Below, piece after piece: positions 9,121 to 18,387 of a DNA stretch of 64,000 nucleotides. The DNA comes from Succinatimonas sp. UBA7265. GTDB taxonomy: Bacteria > Pseudomonadota > Gammaproteobacteria > Enterobacterales > Succinivibrionaceae. Both the position numbers and the translations under genes were made by a program. The stretch is taken from the NCBI GenBank assembly GCA_002473165.1, contig DKSD01000040.1, positions 1 to 64,000 on the forward strand, in the 5' to 3' direction. Positions within the stretch are counted from its first letter, which is position 1. Each line of letters opens with the position of its first letter. Under the pieces are notes generated by a model. That model saw only the letters and a program-made list of their open reading frames with translations. It did no database searches and was not told where the DNA came from.

Positions 9121-9669
9121 TCAGACCTTGATCAGCGTGCCGCCGGTGCAGAACACCTCGCCGCTGACATAGTGCAGGTTGTGCTGATAGCCCTTGCCAA
9201 AAGAAGAGCTCTCATCATCCCAGAGTTCCTCTTTGACCGTGATGTTCACGGCTTTGCCGATGGCGACGCCGGTCTTTTCAAAAACGTCTTTGTCCCCAAG
9301 CTCACACTCGATATAAGCCATCTGCCCCGGGATCACGTCTATGCCCAGTTTTGCGGATTTCTCAGGGGCGATGCCGGCCCATTTGAACTTGTCGCCGGTG
9401 ACGCGGCCGTGCTCTGAGCCTACCTTTAAGATCTCTTTGACCAGGCTCTCATCAGGGATCCCCACGACGAATTTCCCGGTATCAAGGATATTGCGGGTCG
9501 TGGTGTGGCCGAGATCGAGCACCACCAGCACCTGATCGCTGTCATAGGCGGTGTTCCAGGCTGCCGTCATGCAGTCGGGAACGCCCTCTTTTGAAACCGA
9601 GGCCACAGTGACGATCTGGCCGCCGCCTACCAGGCGGCTGGCGTCTCTTGGAACTAAAGTCTTGTACAT
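9121..9669 (-). CDS. Flavin reductase-like (FMN-binding split barrel) protein
   Basis: Resembles the flavin reductase-like family that binds FMN in a split beta-barrel. I start at the inner ATG (MYKTLVPRDASRLVGGG, 182 residues) because AGGAG lies 5 bp upstream of it; an upstream in-frame ATG would only add ten residues over the ribosome site. The TVASVSKEGVPDCMTAAWNT stretch is typical of the FMN pocket. Monocistronic, convergent with the AAA-ATPase gene (17 bp apart). Likely cytosolic, with no signal peptide. Substrate unknown. Confidence 0.82.
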   Translation of the reverse strand: MYKTLVPRDASRLVGGGQIVTVASVSKEGVPDCMTAAWNTAYDSDQVLVVLDLGHTTTRNILDTGKFVVGIPDESLVKEILKVGSEHGRVTGDKFKWAGIAPEKSAKLGIDVIPGQMAYIECELGDKDVFEKTGVAIGKAVNITVKEELWDDESSSFGKGYQHNLHYVSGEVFCTGGTLIKV

Positions 9670-9799
9670 TTGCACTCCTGATATCAAGCTCAATTGCATA
9701 TAAAAGCTAAAATATAGCTTTTGTCTATATTAGCATTAAAAGCGCATCCCAGGCAGGGCGCGACAAGGGTTGAATATAAGAGACGAAGATCTTCAATGC

Positions 9800-9805
9800 T
9801 ATAAT
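9800..9805 (+). promoter_or_regulatory. Probable -10 box of the GT-C gene
   Basis: TATAAT 29 bp before the ATG of the gene at 9834. No good -35 at standard spacing. Confidence 0.35.
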
Positions 9806-9833
9806 CTGCGCAAATTCAGCTTGAGGATTTGCC

Positions 9834-11462
9834 ATGAACGCGCGCCTGGGCGCCGCCTTTGCAAGGCAGCGCCTGTTCACCTGGGGATTTTTCCTGACGG
9901 TTTTCCTGATCGGCCTTTTCATCACCGGCGATTACGGAGTCAGCTGCGATGAGCCGCTCGATCAGGCCACGGCGGCGGTCAACCTCAAGTATGTGCTCTC
10001 TAAGATCTGCACGCCCGAATTCGTAAACTCCTTCATCCCGGACTGCGCCTCGGTGTCTGATCTTTCTGTCTGGCGCGATCGCGATTACGGCGTGGTCTTC
10101 CACCTGCCGGCTTATTTCATTGAGCTGGCCTTGGGCGCAACCGATCCTTATGACGCCTACCGGGTGCGCCACATCTTAAACTTTCTGTACTGCTTCTTCG
10201 GGCTGTGGTGCCTGTACGCCGCAGGCAAAAACCTGTTCTCAAACGGCTACGGGATTTTGCTTGCGGTGTTCTTCATCCTGAGCCCGCGCTTTTTTGCCGA
10301 GAGCTTCTACAACGGCAAAGACCTTGTGGTCGCCGCTTTTGCCTGCATGAACCTGTGGACGCTCTCAAGGCTCTTAACGCGCGACAGCCTTGCCAATGTG
10401 CTCCTGCACGCGCTCTCCGCGGCGCTGCTCATCGACAACCGCGTGATCGGGCTGGCGTTCTTTGCGACGACGCTGGGGATCATGGCGGTAAAAGCTCTGC
10501 TTAAAAGGGACTATGTGCGGCAGGGGGTGCACGCCCTCGTCTTTGCTGTCGCCGGCGCGCTTTTAGTCGTGGCGTTCTTTCCCTATCTGTGGGAGGACAC
10601 GCTCGCGCATTTTGCCGAGGTCTTCGGCAACATGTCCGTGTTCCGCCATGACGCCGAGGTGCTGTACCAGGGGGAGTTTTACAACGATCATCACCTTCCC
10701 TGGAACTACATCCCGGTGTGGGTGGCGGTGACGACACCGCTGTTTATCCTCGCGCTCTTTGCTTTAGGCTTAGCGTTTTTTGCGCGTGATGCCGGGTTAA
10801 AGCTTTGGCGGCGGCGCTTTAAAGAGCTTGCCGTCCCGCTGCCGCTTATGCTGCTGTTCTGCTTTGTCGTGATCTTCGGCTCGGTGCTCTCGGTGATCGC
10901 GCTGCACTCCTCGCTATACAACGGCTGGCGCCAGATGTACTTCATCTACCCGCCGATGCTCTTCTTCGCAGCGCACGCCCTGTGGTCGCTGCGCCAAAGC
11001 CGCCTGAGCCTGCTGCGCACGCTGTGCTGGGCGGTCACCGGCGCCGGATCGCTGTGGATGTTCGCCGTGCTCATCCTCACTCACCCGGTGCAGAATGTCT
11101 ATTTCAACGCCCTGGCATTAAAACCCTGGACGCAATATTACGATGTCGACTACTGGGGCAGCGCGACCCATCTTGCCTATGAGTGGATGCTCAAAGATCA
11201 GCCTCTGGGAGAGGTGAATTTCTGCCATGAGAGCTATATCTTCAAGGCAAACCGCACCGGGATGCGCCCTGAGGATCGGGCGCGCATGAACAAGGTGACC
11301 TGCGATCTCGCCGACTACCGCATCAGCAATTTCTTCGGGCGCGATCAGCAAGATTACCTCAGGCTTCAGCAGATCAAGGACACGCCGGCTTTCAAGGTAA
11401 GCGTGCTCGGTCAGGATATCCTCGTCGTCTACAAAGGCCCCGCCAGGACTTCGGGGCGCTAA
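9834..11462 (+). CDS. GT-C fold membrane glycosyltransferase (GT39/ArnT-like)
   Basis: Multi-pass inner-membrane protein (542 residues, about 11 hydrophobic segments) with an acidic DEPLDQ motif in the first periplasmic loop (about residues 40-45), the usual catalytic position in GT-C enzymes that use polyprenyl-phosphate sugars. The C-terminal ~100 residues are soluble and probably periplasmic. It transfers a sugar to an unknown acceptor (lipid, glycan or protein). It is convergent with yheS. The related GT-C gene at 15666 and the DPM-like GT2 at 14849 suggest a shared pathway; acceptor and sugar are not readable from sequence. Confidence 0.75.
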   Translation: MNARLGAAFARQRLFTWGFFLTVFLIGLFITGDYGVSCDEPLDQATAAVNLKYVLSKICTPEFVNSFIPDCASVSDLSVWRDRDYGVVFHLPAYFIELALGATDPYDAYRVRHILNFLYCFFGLWCLYAAGKNLFSNGYGILLAVFFILSPRFFAESFYNGKDLVVAAFACMNLWTLSRLLTRDSLANVLLHALSAALLIDNRVIGLAFFATTLGIMAVKALLKRDYVRQGVHALVFAVAGALLVVAFFPYLWEDTLAHFAEVFGNMSVFRHDAEVLYQGEFYNDHHLPWNYIPVWVAVTTPLFILALFALGLAFFARDAGLKLWRRRFKELAVPLPLMLLFCFVVIFGSVLSVIALHSSLYNGWRQMYFIYPPMLFFAAHALWSLRQSRLSLLRTLCWAVTGAGSLWMFAVLILTHPVQNVYFNALALKPWTQYYDVDYWGSATHLAYEWMLKDQPLGEVNFCHESYIFKANRTGMRPEDRARMNKVTCDLADYRISNFFGRDQQDYLRLQQIKDTPAFKVSVLGQDILVVYKGPARTSGR

Positions 11463-11478
11463 AACGCCGAATGAAGGT

Positions 11479-13431
11479 TCAGGCGCCCGGCGCCTGTGAG
11501 CTTTTCTCCTCAAGCTCCTCGGATTTTTCAAGCCAGGAGTTTTCAAGCGCCTCGCACTCCGAGGAGAGCAAGGCACGTTTTTTCAAAAGCTCCTCAAGTT
11601 TTTGGCTGTCAGAGTACACCTCGCCGCCTGCGAGCTGCGCATCCGCCTCCGCAAGCTCTTTGCGTTTGGCGTCCAGGTTCTTTTCAAGCTTTGCGATCTC
11701 CTGCTTTAAAGGCTTCAGCGTTTCGCGGAAGGCCGCGGCGGCCTTGCGCATTTCACGGCTGCGATGCTCGCTGTTCTTAAGCTCCTGCGCCTCGGCCTGC
11801 GCTCCCTGCGAGCGCGTGGCCTGAACCGAGCCCTGGCGCACTTTTTCCGAGAACTCGCGGTTGCTCTTTAAAAGGTAGTTCTGGTAATCGTCAAGATCGC
11901 CTGTGAACTCCTCGACTTTGCCGCCGTCTACGAGCCAGAGTTTGTCGGCGATGGCCTCAAGCAGGTAGCGGTCGTGCGAGACGAGGATCAGCGCCCCGGG
12001 GTAGGAGGCCAGGGCCACAGAAAGCGCCTCGCGCATGTCGAGATCGAGGTGGTTCGTCGGCTCGTCGAGCAGCAGCAGATTGGGCTTTTGGTAGGCAATC
12101 AGCGCCAGCGCCAGGCGCGCCTGCTCGCCGCCTGACATGGTCTTCACCGGGACGACGGCTTTGTCGCCTGAGAAGTTAAACGAACCCAAAAACGCGCGCA
12201 GATCGCGGTCTTTGGCGTTGTGATCGATTAAATGCAGATGATCGAGCGCCGTGAGATCCTCGCGCAGCGACTCGAGCTCGTGCTGGGCAAAGTAGCCGAT
12301 CTTGATGCCCTTGCCCAGGGTAACGCTGCCATGCACCGGCTTTAACACCGAGCACAGCGTTTTGATGAACGTGGACTTGCCCTGGCCGTTGCGCCCCAAA
12401 AGTCCGATGCGATCGCCTGCGAGCAGCTGTAAATTCACGTGCTTTAAGACGATCTCATCCTCGCCGTAGCCGGCGTCGAGATCGGTGGCCGTGGCCAGCA
12501 CGTCCACGGTGCGCTCGGGATCAAAGAAGCGGATGGAGTAGGGGGATTCCTCCTGGGTCACAGCTGTAAGCTTCATGCGCCCGATCGCTTTGATGAGGCT
12601 TTGGGCCTGCTTGGCCTTCGTGGCTTTGGAGCGGAAGCGGTCGACGAAGCTCTGCATGTGGGCGATCGCCGCCTCCTCTTTCTTGCGGGTGGCCTTTTCG
12701 CTGCGGATGCGCTCGGCGCGCAGGCGCTCGTAATCGGAGTAACTGCCCGTGTACATCACGAGCTTCCCCGCCTCAAAGTGCAGGATGTGATCGGTAAAGC
12801 GGTCGAGGAAATCGCGATCGTGCGAGATGCAGAGGATCGTGCCTTTGTAATTCTTCAGGCAGTTTTCCAAAAAGATGATGGTGTCGAGATCGAGGTGGTT
12901 CGTCGGCTCGTCAAGCAGCAGCAGGTCCGAGCGGCAGATGAGCGCCTGCGCCAGGTTCAGGCGCATGCGCCAGCCGCCTGAGAACTCTTTGACGGGTTTT
13001 TCAAATTCGGATTCGGCAAAGCCCAGGCCGTGCAGCAGTTCCTCGGCGCGCGGTTTGACGGTCCAGGCGCCGGCTATGCCCAGGCGATCCTCGATTAAGG
13101 CGATCTTCTCGCCGTCCCCTGAGGCATAGACGCGCTCCTTTTCCTTTAAAAGCTCCGAGAGCTCGCGATCGCCTTCTATGACGTAATCTATGGCGCTGGT
13201 ATCCAAAGCGGGGGTCTGCTGGGCCACGGAGGAGATCGTGAGATCTTTGGGCACGCTCAGCGTGCCGCCCTCCGGGGACACCTCGCCCTCTATGGCCGCA
13301 AAGAGCGTGGATTTGCCGCAGCCGTTGCGGCCGATGACGCCGACCTTCTGGCCGGGGTAAATGGAAGCGGAAGCGCCGTCTATGAGCACGCGCGAGCCGC
13401 GCATTACGGTCAGATCAGAAAAGGAAATCAT
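11479..13431 (-). CDS. yheS: ABC-F family ATPase YheS
   Basis: Cytosolic, ribosome-associated ABC-F protein with two nucleotide-binding domains and no membrane part. NBD1 has Walker A GRNGCGKST (about 34-42), signature FSGGWRMRLNLAQALICRS and LLLLDEPTNHLDL; NBD2 has GRNGQGKST, MSGGEQARLALAL and a second LLLLDEPTNHLDL. The ABC-F interdomain linker (KKEEAAIAHMQSFVDRFRSKATKAKQAQS) is clear, and the C-terminal ~110 residues form a charged coiled coil as in E. coli YheS (637 residues; 650 here). The family acts on stalled ribosomes. Convergent with the GT-C gene. Confidence 0.93.
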   Translation of the reverse strand: MISFSDLTVMRGSRVLIDGASASIYPGQKVGVIGRNGCGKSTLFAAIEGEVSPEGGTLSVPKDLTISSVAQQTPALDTSAIDYVIEGDRELSELLKEKERVYASGDGEKIALIEDRLGIAGAWTVKPRAEELLHGLGFAESEFEKPVKEFSGGWRMRLNLAQALICRSDLLLLDEPTNHLDLDTIIFLENCLKNYKGTILCISHDRDFLDRFTDHILHFEAGKLVMYTGSYSDYERLRAERIRSEKATRKKEEAAIAHMQSFVDRFRSKATKAKQAQSLIKAIGRMKLTAVTQEESPYSIRFFDPERTVDVLATATDLDAGYGEDEIVLKHVNLQLLAGDRIGLLGRNGQGKSTFIKTLCSVLKPVHGSVTLGKGIKIGYFAQHELESLREDLTALDHLHLIDHNAKDRDLRAFLGSFNFSGDKAVVPVKTMSGGEQARLALALIAYQKPNLLLLDEPTNHLDLDMREALSVALASYPGALILVSHDRYLLEAIADKLWLVDGGKVEEFTGDLDDYQNYLLKSNREFSEKVRQGSVQATRSQGAQAEAQELKNSEHRSREMRKAAAAFRETLKPLKQEIAKLEKNLDAKRKELAEADAQLAGGEVYSDSQKLEELLKKRALLSSECEALENSWLEKSEELEEKSSQAPGA

Positions 13432-13481
13432 ATACAGCAGTCAGGCCGGTTTCCCGGCCTGTAAAAAAATCAAAGAAGCTA

Positions 13482-14354
13482 TCAGCCGATCCTGCGGTAG
13501 GACTGGGTCATGGTGACTCCGGTCTGCACCTTGATGATCCTGATGGTGATCACCGCTTTGCCGCCGATGCGGTGCACGACGGACACAGCCAGGTAGGGGA
13601 TGTTGAGGCGGCGGCACTCGCGCACGGTCTTGGGGATGACGAGCGCCGATCCCTCGTTCTGCATCACGCTGAGGTTTTCGGCGGGCACAGCCTCGAATTT
13701 GCCGCTTTTGGCCAAAGATGCCGAGACGGCGGAGGAGACATCGTCGATGCAGTCGCGGTACTCTTCAGGGATCACCGTGGGGGCTGAATAGAGCTTTCCG
13801 GGATCAGTCTGGAGTTTCTGCCCCAGGGACAGCGCCAGCTCCGAGGCGGACTGTTTGGCGCTCTGCCCCATGGAGAGCGGGCAGGTCTGGCGGCCTGAGG
13901 CCGTGGCGTAGGCGGGGAGATCGGAGATCTCCGCAGCCGTGGATTCATCCACAGGCGGCAGCACAAAAGCCTCGGCGGCGCTCTCATCCCGGGAGGGCTC
14001 AGCCTGAGATCCCGCCGCAGCCGGGGCTGAGGCGAGATCCTCGTCGCTTACCGCTGTGTTGGCAAGCGCCCGCTCCTCATCCGAGAGCGCCTGCGCGTCA
14101 GCGGCGGCCGCTTTTTGCTCCTGAGGCTGTTCGCGCTTTGAGATCAAAAGCTCGGCGTTGCCGCCTTTGGGTTCATGCTCGGACTCTTTGACCGCCTGGG
14201 GGCGCGGCTTAGGGCGCTGCTGCCGCTGTGAGTTATTTTGAGAGGCGTCCTCGACCTGCGCCGAGGGCGAGCCTTTAGTGATCTCATCGAGCGTGGCGCA
14301 GCCTTGCAGCGCCGCAAGCGCGCACAGCGCCAGGGATAATGCCGTTTTTCTCAT
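13482..14354 (-). CDS. LpoB-like outer-membrane lipoprotein
   Basis: Lipoprotein signal with lipobox LQGC (acylated Cys19), then a long low-complexity region rich in Gln, Ser, Ala and Pro (about 30-150) suited to spanning the periplasm, and a folded C-terminal domain of about 120 residues. Gene order helps: in E. coli lpoB lies two genes downstream of hinT, and here this gene is directly downstream of hinT on the same strand. LpoB activates the peptidoglycan synthase PBP1b. The linker is longer and the C-terminal domain divergent, so the orthology is probable rather than proven. Confidence 0.65.
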   Translation of the reverse strand: MRKTALSLALCALAALQGCATLDEITKGSPSAQVEDASQNNSQRQQRPKPRPQAVKESEHEPKGGNAELLISKREQPQEQKAAAADAQALSDEERALANTAVSDEDLASAPAAAGSQAEPSRDESAAEAFVLPPVDESTAAEISDLPAYATASGRQTCPLSMGQSAKQSASELALSLGQKLQTDPGKLYSAPTVIPEEYRDCIDDVSSAVSASLAKSGKFEAVPAENLSVMQNEGSALVIPKTVRECRRLNIPYLAVSVVHRIGGKAVITIRIIKVQTGVTMTQSYRRIG

Positions 14355-14384
14355 CGCACTGCCTTTGGAACTCCGCGCTTCGTC

Positions 14385-14741
14385 TTATTTTTCAGGGAAG
14401 CCGCCCAGACCAAGATCGCCGCCTGCGAGGAAGTGCATGTGCACATGCTGCACTTCCTGGTGGCCGTCAGGGCCGCAGTTGAAGATCAGGCGGTAGCCGG
14501 ATTTGTTCACGCCGAGATCCTCTGCGATCTTGCGGGCGACGGTGAACAGGTGGCCGATGAGTTTCTCATCCTCAGGCTCGATGTCGGCGACGGTGGGAAT
14601 GGGCTTGTTCGGGACGATCAGGATGTGGTGCCTGGCCTTGGGGTTGATGTCCTTGAAGGCGGTCACGAACTCGTCGCGGTAAACCTTTTCTGAGGGGATC
14701 TCGCCTTTGATGATCTTGGTGAACAGGGTTTCTTCTGCCAT
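14385..14741 (-). CDS. hinT: HIT-family purine nucleoside phosphoramidase HinT
   Basis: Hydrolyses adenosine 5'-phosphoramidate and related P-N bonds. The catalytic histidine triad is HVHMHFL near the C-terminus. I start at the inner ATG giving MAEETLFTKIIKGEIPSEKVYRD (118 residues; E. coli 119); an upstream in-frame start would add a non-conserved tail. First gene of a probable hinT-lpoB-like operon (30 bp gap) and divergent from the GT2 gene. Confidence 0.93.
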   Translation of the reverse strand: MAEETLFTKIIKGEIPSEKVYRDEFVTAFKDINPKARHHILIVPNKPIPTVADIEPEDEKLIGHLFTVARKIAEDLGVNKSGYRLIFNCGPDGHQEVQHVHMHFLAGGDLGLGGFPEK

Positions 14742-14848
14742 GGGTAGCGCCTCTGCAAAATAAATTATGACCGAAGTCACATTTTTTAAAATTTCATGTA
14801 AAATTACACAGGTAAAGTATAGCACTCCCTAATTTCGTGATCCTGAGC

Positions 14849-15589
14849 ATGAATTCGACGGCCCAATACGAATTTACCATCCTGGTCCCGGTCTACAACG
14901 AGGACGACCGTCTGCAGAAGTTCTTCATGGCTTTGGACAGCTACAAAGAGAATACGAAGCGCCACTTCTGCGTACTCTTTGTCAACGACGATTCCACCGA
15001 CAAATCCTTAAGCATGATCCGCGACTACTGCATGCGCATGCGCGACTGCTTCTATATCAGCCTCATGCAGCGCACCGGCCTGTCCGGGACCATAAAAGCA
15101 GGGATCAGCAGGGTGCATTCTGAGTACGTGGGCTATATAGATCCGGGCTTGCAGACCCGCCCTGTGGATTTTGAACTGCTGTTTCAAAAAGCCCACGATT
15201 CGGCCATGGTGTGCGGCGAGCGCGATTTCAGCAGCGTGCCGTTTTACAGCCATCTGTGGGTGCGCGTCTGCGCCCTCGCCCGCCGCCTCGTCACCGGAGA
15301 CGCCATGAGCGACGTCTCCTGCCCGCTGCGCCTGGGGCGCACGGAGGTGTTAAAGCAGCTCCCCTGGTTTTCCGGGATCCACAGCTATGTTCCCGCGCTG
15401 GTGAAAATGTCAGGCAACCGCGTGACCACGGTGCGCGTGAATTTCAACCGCCGCGCCCGCCCGGGGCGGGTGAGGCGTCAGATGTTCGGCGGGACGGCCG
15501 CCGGGGTGTGCAACCTCTTCGTGTTCATGTGGATGCGCCGCCGCTTTTTGGATCCCGCCGTCTCCGATTCAAACCTCCAGGGCCGTTAA
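14849..15589 (+). CDS. Family 2 glycosyltransferase, DPM-synthase-like
   Basis: Soluble GT-A glycosyltransferase (246 residues) resembling enzymes that load a sugar onto polyprenyl phosphate. Seen: N-terminal ILVPVYNEDDR, VNDDSTDKS, RTGLSGTIKAG and the C-terminal RRARPGRV. The metal-binding D-x-D, usually DADLQ here, reads DPGLQ, so the second Asp is missing. I prefer the ATG at 14849 to a GTG at 14837; neither has a strong ribosome site. It precedes a GT-C transferase (15666) and an NAD-sugar epimerase (17356), an order recalling ArnC-ArnT-ArnA-like pathways. Confidence 0.78.
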   Translation: MNSTAQYEFTILVPVYNEDDRLQKFFMALDSYKENTKRHFCVLFVNDDSTDKSLSMIRDYCMRMRDCFYISLMQRTGLSGTIKAGISRVHSEYVGYIDPGLQTRPVDFELLFQKAHDSAMVCGERDFSSVPFYSHLWVRVCALARRLVTGDAMSDVSCPLRLGRTEVLKQLPWFSGIHSYVPALVKMSGNRVTTVRVNFNRRARPGRVRRQMFGGTAAGVCNLFVFMWMRRRFLDPAVSDSNLQGR

Positions 15590-15665
15590 ATTCCCCGGGC
15601 GCGCTGGAAATTTGCCGCGCATGCACTAAACTTCACACACACTCAGGCGGGTAATTTAAAGTTTC

Positions 15666-17294
15666 ATGTTCAAAATCAGCAAAAACACTCTGATCGTGTG
15701 CGCGCTTTTGGCGCTGTGCGCGCTTCCCGGGGCGTTTTTGCGCGATCTCTCGGCCTCAAACGAGCTCAATATCCTCGCCATGGCGCAAAACGCCCTGGAC
15801 CACGGCAAATTCTTCTTTTTTGACGAAGCCTCCTTCGGCGCCGATGCCGCGCCCCCGCTGTATTACTGGCTGTGCATGGCCGCGCTGCTTGCGGCGGGAG
15901 CGCATGCCTCTGTCGTGCTGCTGCTTATAAACGTAGCGCTGCTGCTGCTCGTGCTCATCGTCCTGGAGCGCACGTTCGCCCCGCTCGCGCAGCGCGCCCC
16001 CTCAGGCTCTGCCGCCATGGCGGTGCTGGCGCTGCCTGCCGTAACTTTCACCGCCTTTGCCGCGCTGCCCTGGACGCTGTATATGGCGCTGACGGTGTTT
16101 GCCTGCTGCGCGCTTTGCAGGCGCTGCGATCAGGCGCTTGAGGCGCCTGAATCAAAGCCCTCGTCCTGCCGCATTATCCTGCCGCTGCTTATGTGCCTGC
16201 TGCTTTTGTGCCGCGGTTTTGGCGCGCTCCTGGTGCCGTTTGTGGCGCTCTTTTGGGCGCTGCTGATAAAGCGCCGGCTTAAACTTTGTTTTTTCAAGGT
16301 GCTCGAGCCTTGGATGATCGCGGTGTGCCTGCTGTGCGCCGCGCTGTGGGCGGCTCTTGCGCTGCTGCAAGGCGGCGCCGGTTACACCACAGATCTTTTT
16401 GTCGCGGCGCCGCTGTCGCGCCTTGACGGCAGCGCCGGGCACGCCCACGGCTGGTTTTATCTCGCTTACGCGGGCCTGGCGCTGTCGCTGCCCCTGGGGC
16501 TGTGCGCCATAGCCGCGCTTTTAAAGCTCGTTATCAAAGAGCGCTCGCAGTCCGGTCTGCTCACGCTTTTTGCCCTGGCGCTGCCTTTGAGCGAGCTTTT
16601 AATCTTCACGCCCTGCGTTTCCAAAAGCGCGCTCGATCTGCTGCCCGCGCTGCCGTTTGCCGCCTGCTTTTGTGTCTGGTATCTAAACGAGAAGGGCAGC
16701 CGCGACGGCTTTTTAAGGCTGCTGCTGGTGATCTCCATGCTGCCTTTCACGCTGCTGCTGCCTGCCTATTATTTCTTCTACGACGATTTTGCCTTTTTGG
16801 ACGGAGTCTATGTCGTCTGCGCGCTTTTGGCCGTGCTGCTCTTTACGCTTCTGGCCGTGTTTAAGGTGGTAAACGCCGACGCGCTCACCGGGATCGGCTG
16901 TTTCGGCGCCGGGATCCTCTGCATGGTGACGGGCTTAGGCTTCTCCGTGCCGCTCATCAATCCCTACTTAAGCCCCCGGAGCGCTGTGGATTTAATAGAA
17001 GGCCGCAGCCATGTGACCGGCGTGCTCAAAGTCTGCGTGACCGGAGTGCCGCATCCGAAGGCGCTTGAGGTGCTCTCTTCCGATCTCATCTTTGAGGTCA
17101 AAGACAGCCGCGAGATCCTGCACTCAGACTGCACCGGGGCGTTCAGATTTATAGGCCGCGCAGGCCTCAGGGATCACGCCCACCTGCGGGCTTTGGAAAA
17201 GGCGCCCGGCGCGCAAAAGATCGGCGACAGTCTGGTGATCGAGCCTAACATGCCGCGTTTTGCCCCCTCAAAAAAGGGCAAAAAGTGGTATTAA
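15666..17294 (+). CDS. ArnT-like GT-C membrane glycosyltransferase
   Basis: Multi-pass membrane enzyme (542 residues). The first periplasmic loop has the ArnT-type pattern ASNELNILAMAQNALDHG followed by APPLYYW (about residues 28-69), where ArnT-like proteins carry the catalytic acidic residue and the substrate-lining PPLYYW. About twelve hydrophobic segments precede a short soluble C-terminus. Probable role: transfer of a sugar from polyprenyl phosphate to an envelope acceptor in the periplasm. Follows the GT2 gene by 76 bp and precedes the epimerase by 61 bp. Confidence 0.8.
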   Translation: MFKISKNTLIVCALLALCALPGAFLRDLSASNELNILAMAQNALDHGKFFFFDEASFGADAAPPLYYWLCMAALLAAGAHASVVLLLINVALLLLVLIVLERTFAPLAQRAPSGSAAMAVLALPAVTFTAFAALPWTLYMALTVFACCALCRRCDQALEAPESKPSSCRIILPLLMCLLLLCRGFGALLVPFVALFWALLIKRRLKLCFFKVLEPWMIAVCLLCAALWAALALLQGGAGYTTDLFVAAPLSRLDGSAGHAHGWFYLAYAGLALSLPLGLCAIAALLKLVIKERSQSGLLTLFALALPLSELLIFTPCVSKSALDLLPALPFAACFCVWYLNEKGSRDGFLRLLLVISMLPFTLLLPAYYFFYDDFAFLDGVYVVCALLAVLLFTLLAVFKVVNADALTGIGCFGAGILCMVTGLGFSVPLINPYLSPRSAVDLIEGRSHVTGVLKVCVTGVPHPKALEVLSSDLIFEVKDSREILHSDCTGAFRFIGRAGLRDHAHLRALEKAPGAQKIGDSLVIEPNMPRFAPSKKGKKWY

Positions 17295-17355
17295 CGGGAT
17301 TTTGTTCTTATATTTAAACAAGGGTTACTTCAAAAGCTTTTAGGGCCTAAAGCAC

Positions 17356-18387
17356 ATGGGAAAGAAAGTACTGATCACCGGCGCGGCCGGGTTTATCGGC
17401 AAGCATGCCGCGGAACGTTTCCTCAAAGAAGGCTGGGAGGTCACGGGGCTTGACAACCTCAATGACTTTACTTACTCGGCGCAGATCAAGTACGACCGCC
17501 TGAGCTCAGCCGGGCTCGACGTCAAACCGCTGGATGGCGGCGCGCATTTCCTCAAAAGCGGGAACTTCTCTTTCTATTACGCCGATATCACCGATCAGCC
17601 CTCGGTGGGAGCGCTCATCATGGACGGCGGCTTTGATCTCATCCTGCATTTCTCGGGTATGACCTCGGTCTCAGCCTCCTCGCTCTCGCCCCAGGCCTTC
17701 TTCGGGGCGAACGTGCAAGGCTTTATCAACGTGCTCGAGGGCATACGCCAGCTTCCTCCTGAAAAACGCCCCCGGCTCGTGTACGCCTCTTCGGCCGCCG
17801 TTTACGGCAACCAGATCGTGCGCACGCTCATCGACGCCGATCGCAACCTGCTCACCCCGGATTCAATTTACGGCGCGACCAAATGCATGATGGAAACCGC
17901 CGCCCAGACCTACGCCAATCTCTACGGCCTGCAATCCATCGGCCTGCGCTTTTTCAACATCTACGGGCCGTTTGAGCGCCCGGACACGCTGCTGCACGAG
18001 ATCGCAAAAGGCCTGGAGCAGGGCACGGAGCTCTCGCTTTACGGCGAAGGCAACGCCTGCCGCGATTACATGTACATAGACGACTGCCTGGACGCGGTGC
18101 AGGCCTGCTGCGACAAATGGCTGCCTGAAGGCGCCTCGTCCATCGTCGTGAACATCGGCACGGGCAGCCCTTACAAAGCCTCGGATCTCATCTTAAAGCT
18201 CGAGACCATCTCCGGACGCAAGCTGCGCCAAAAACGCGTGCCCATGCCCAAAGGCGAGATCGTCATGCTAAGCGCGGGCACGACGCGCTTTAACCAGCTC
18301 TTTGGTGTTGAGCCTAAAGTCAGCATCGATGAGGGCTTAAAGCGTTTCTGGAACTGGCACAGCCGCTATTACGGGCAGGGGAAATGA
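17356..18387 (+). CDS. NAD-dependent nucleotide-sugar epimerase (UDP-glucuronate 4-epimerase-like)
   Basis: Extended short-chain dehydrogenase: Rossmann motif ITGAAGFIG at the N-terminus, then SSAAVYG and the catalytic YGATK pair (Tyr/Lys), RFFNIYGPFERPD and the RDYMYIDDCLDAV stretch. This resembles CapI/GalE-type epimerases acting on UDP-sugars. Likely supplies the nucleotide sugar used by the upstream glycosyltransferases; the exact sugar is not readable. Its stop overlaps the start of ycfH by 4 bp (ATGA), so they are co-translated. Confidence 0.87.
   Translation: MGKKVLITGAAGFIGKHAAERFLKEGWEVTGLDNLNDFTYSAQIKYDRLSSAGLDVKPLDGGAHFLKSGNFSFYYADITDQPSVGALIMDGGFDLILHFSGMTSVSASSLSPQAFFGANVQGFINVLEGIRQLPPEKRPRLVYASSAAVYGNQIVRTLIDADRNLLTPDSIYGATKCMMETAAQTYANLYGLQSIGLRFFNIYGPFERPDTLLHEIAKGLEQGTELSLYGEGNACRDYMYIDDCLDAVQACCDKWLPEGASSIVVNIGTGSPYKASDLILKLETISGRKLRQKRVPMPKGEIVMLSAGTTRFNQLFGVEPKVSIDEGLKRFWNWHSRYYGQGK
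18373..18380 (+). other. KOPS-type motif GGGCAGGG
   Basis: Matches E. coli GGGNAGGG and points toward the dif site at 40.7 kb. Other copies on this strand are at 740, 24201, 27535, 40298 and 40357; one on the opposite strand is at 54721. Confidence 0.5.

Noticed and set aside
13442..13461. Perfect hairpin CAGGCCGG/CCGGCCTG between the LpoB-like gene and yheS
   Set aside because: Not called a terminator: no T run follows it on either strand in the useful direction (A residues follow on the plus strand). Possibly a yheS leader structure.
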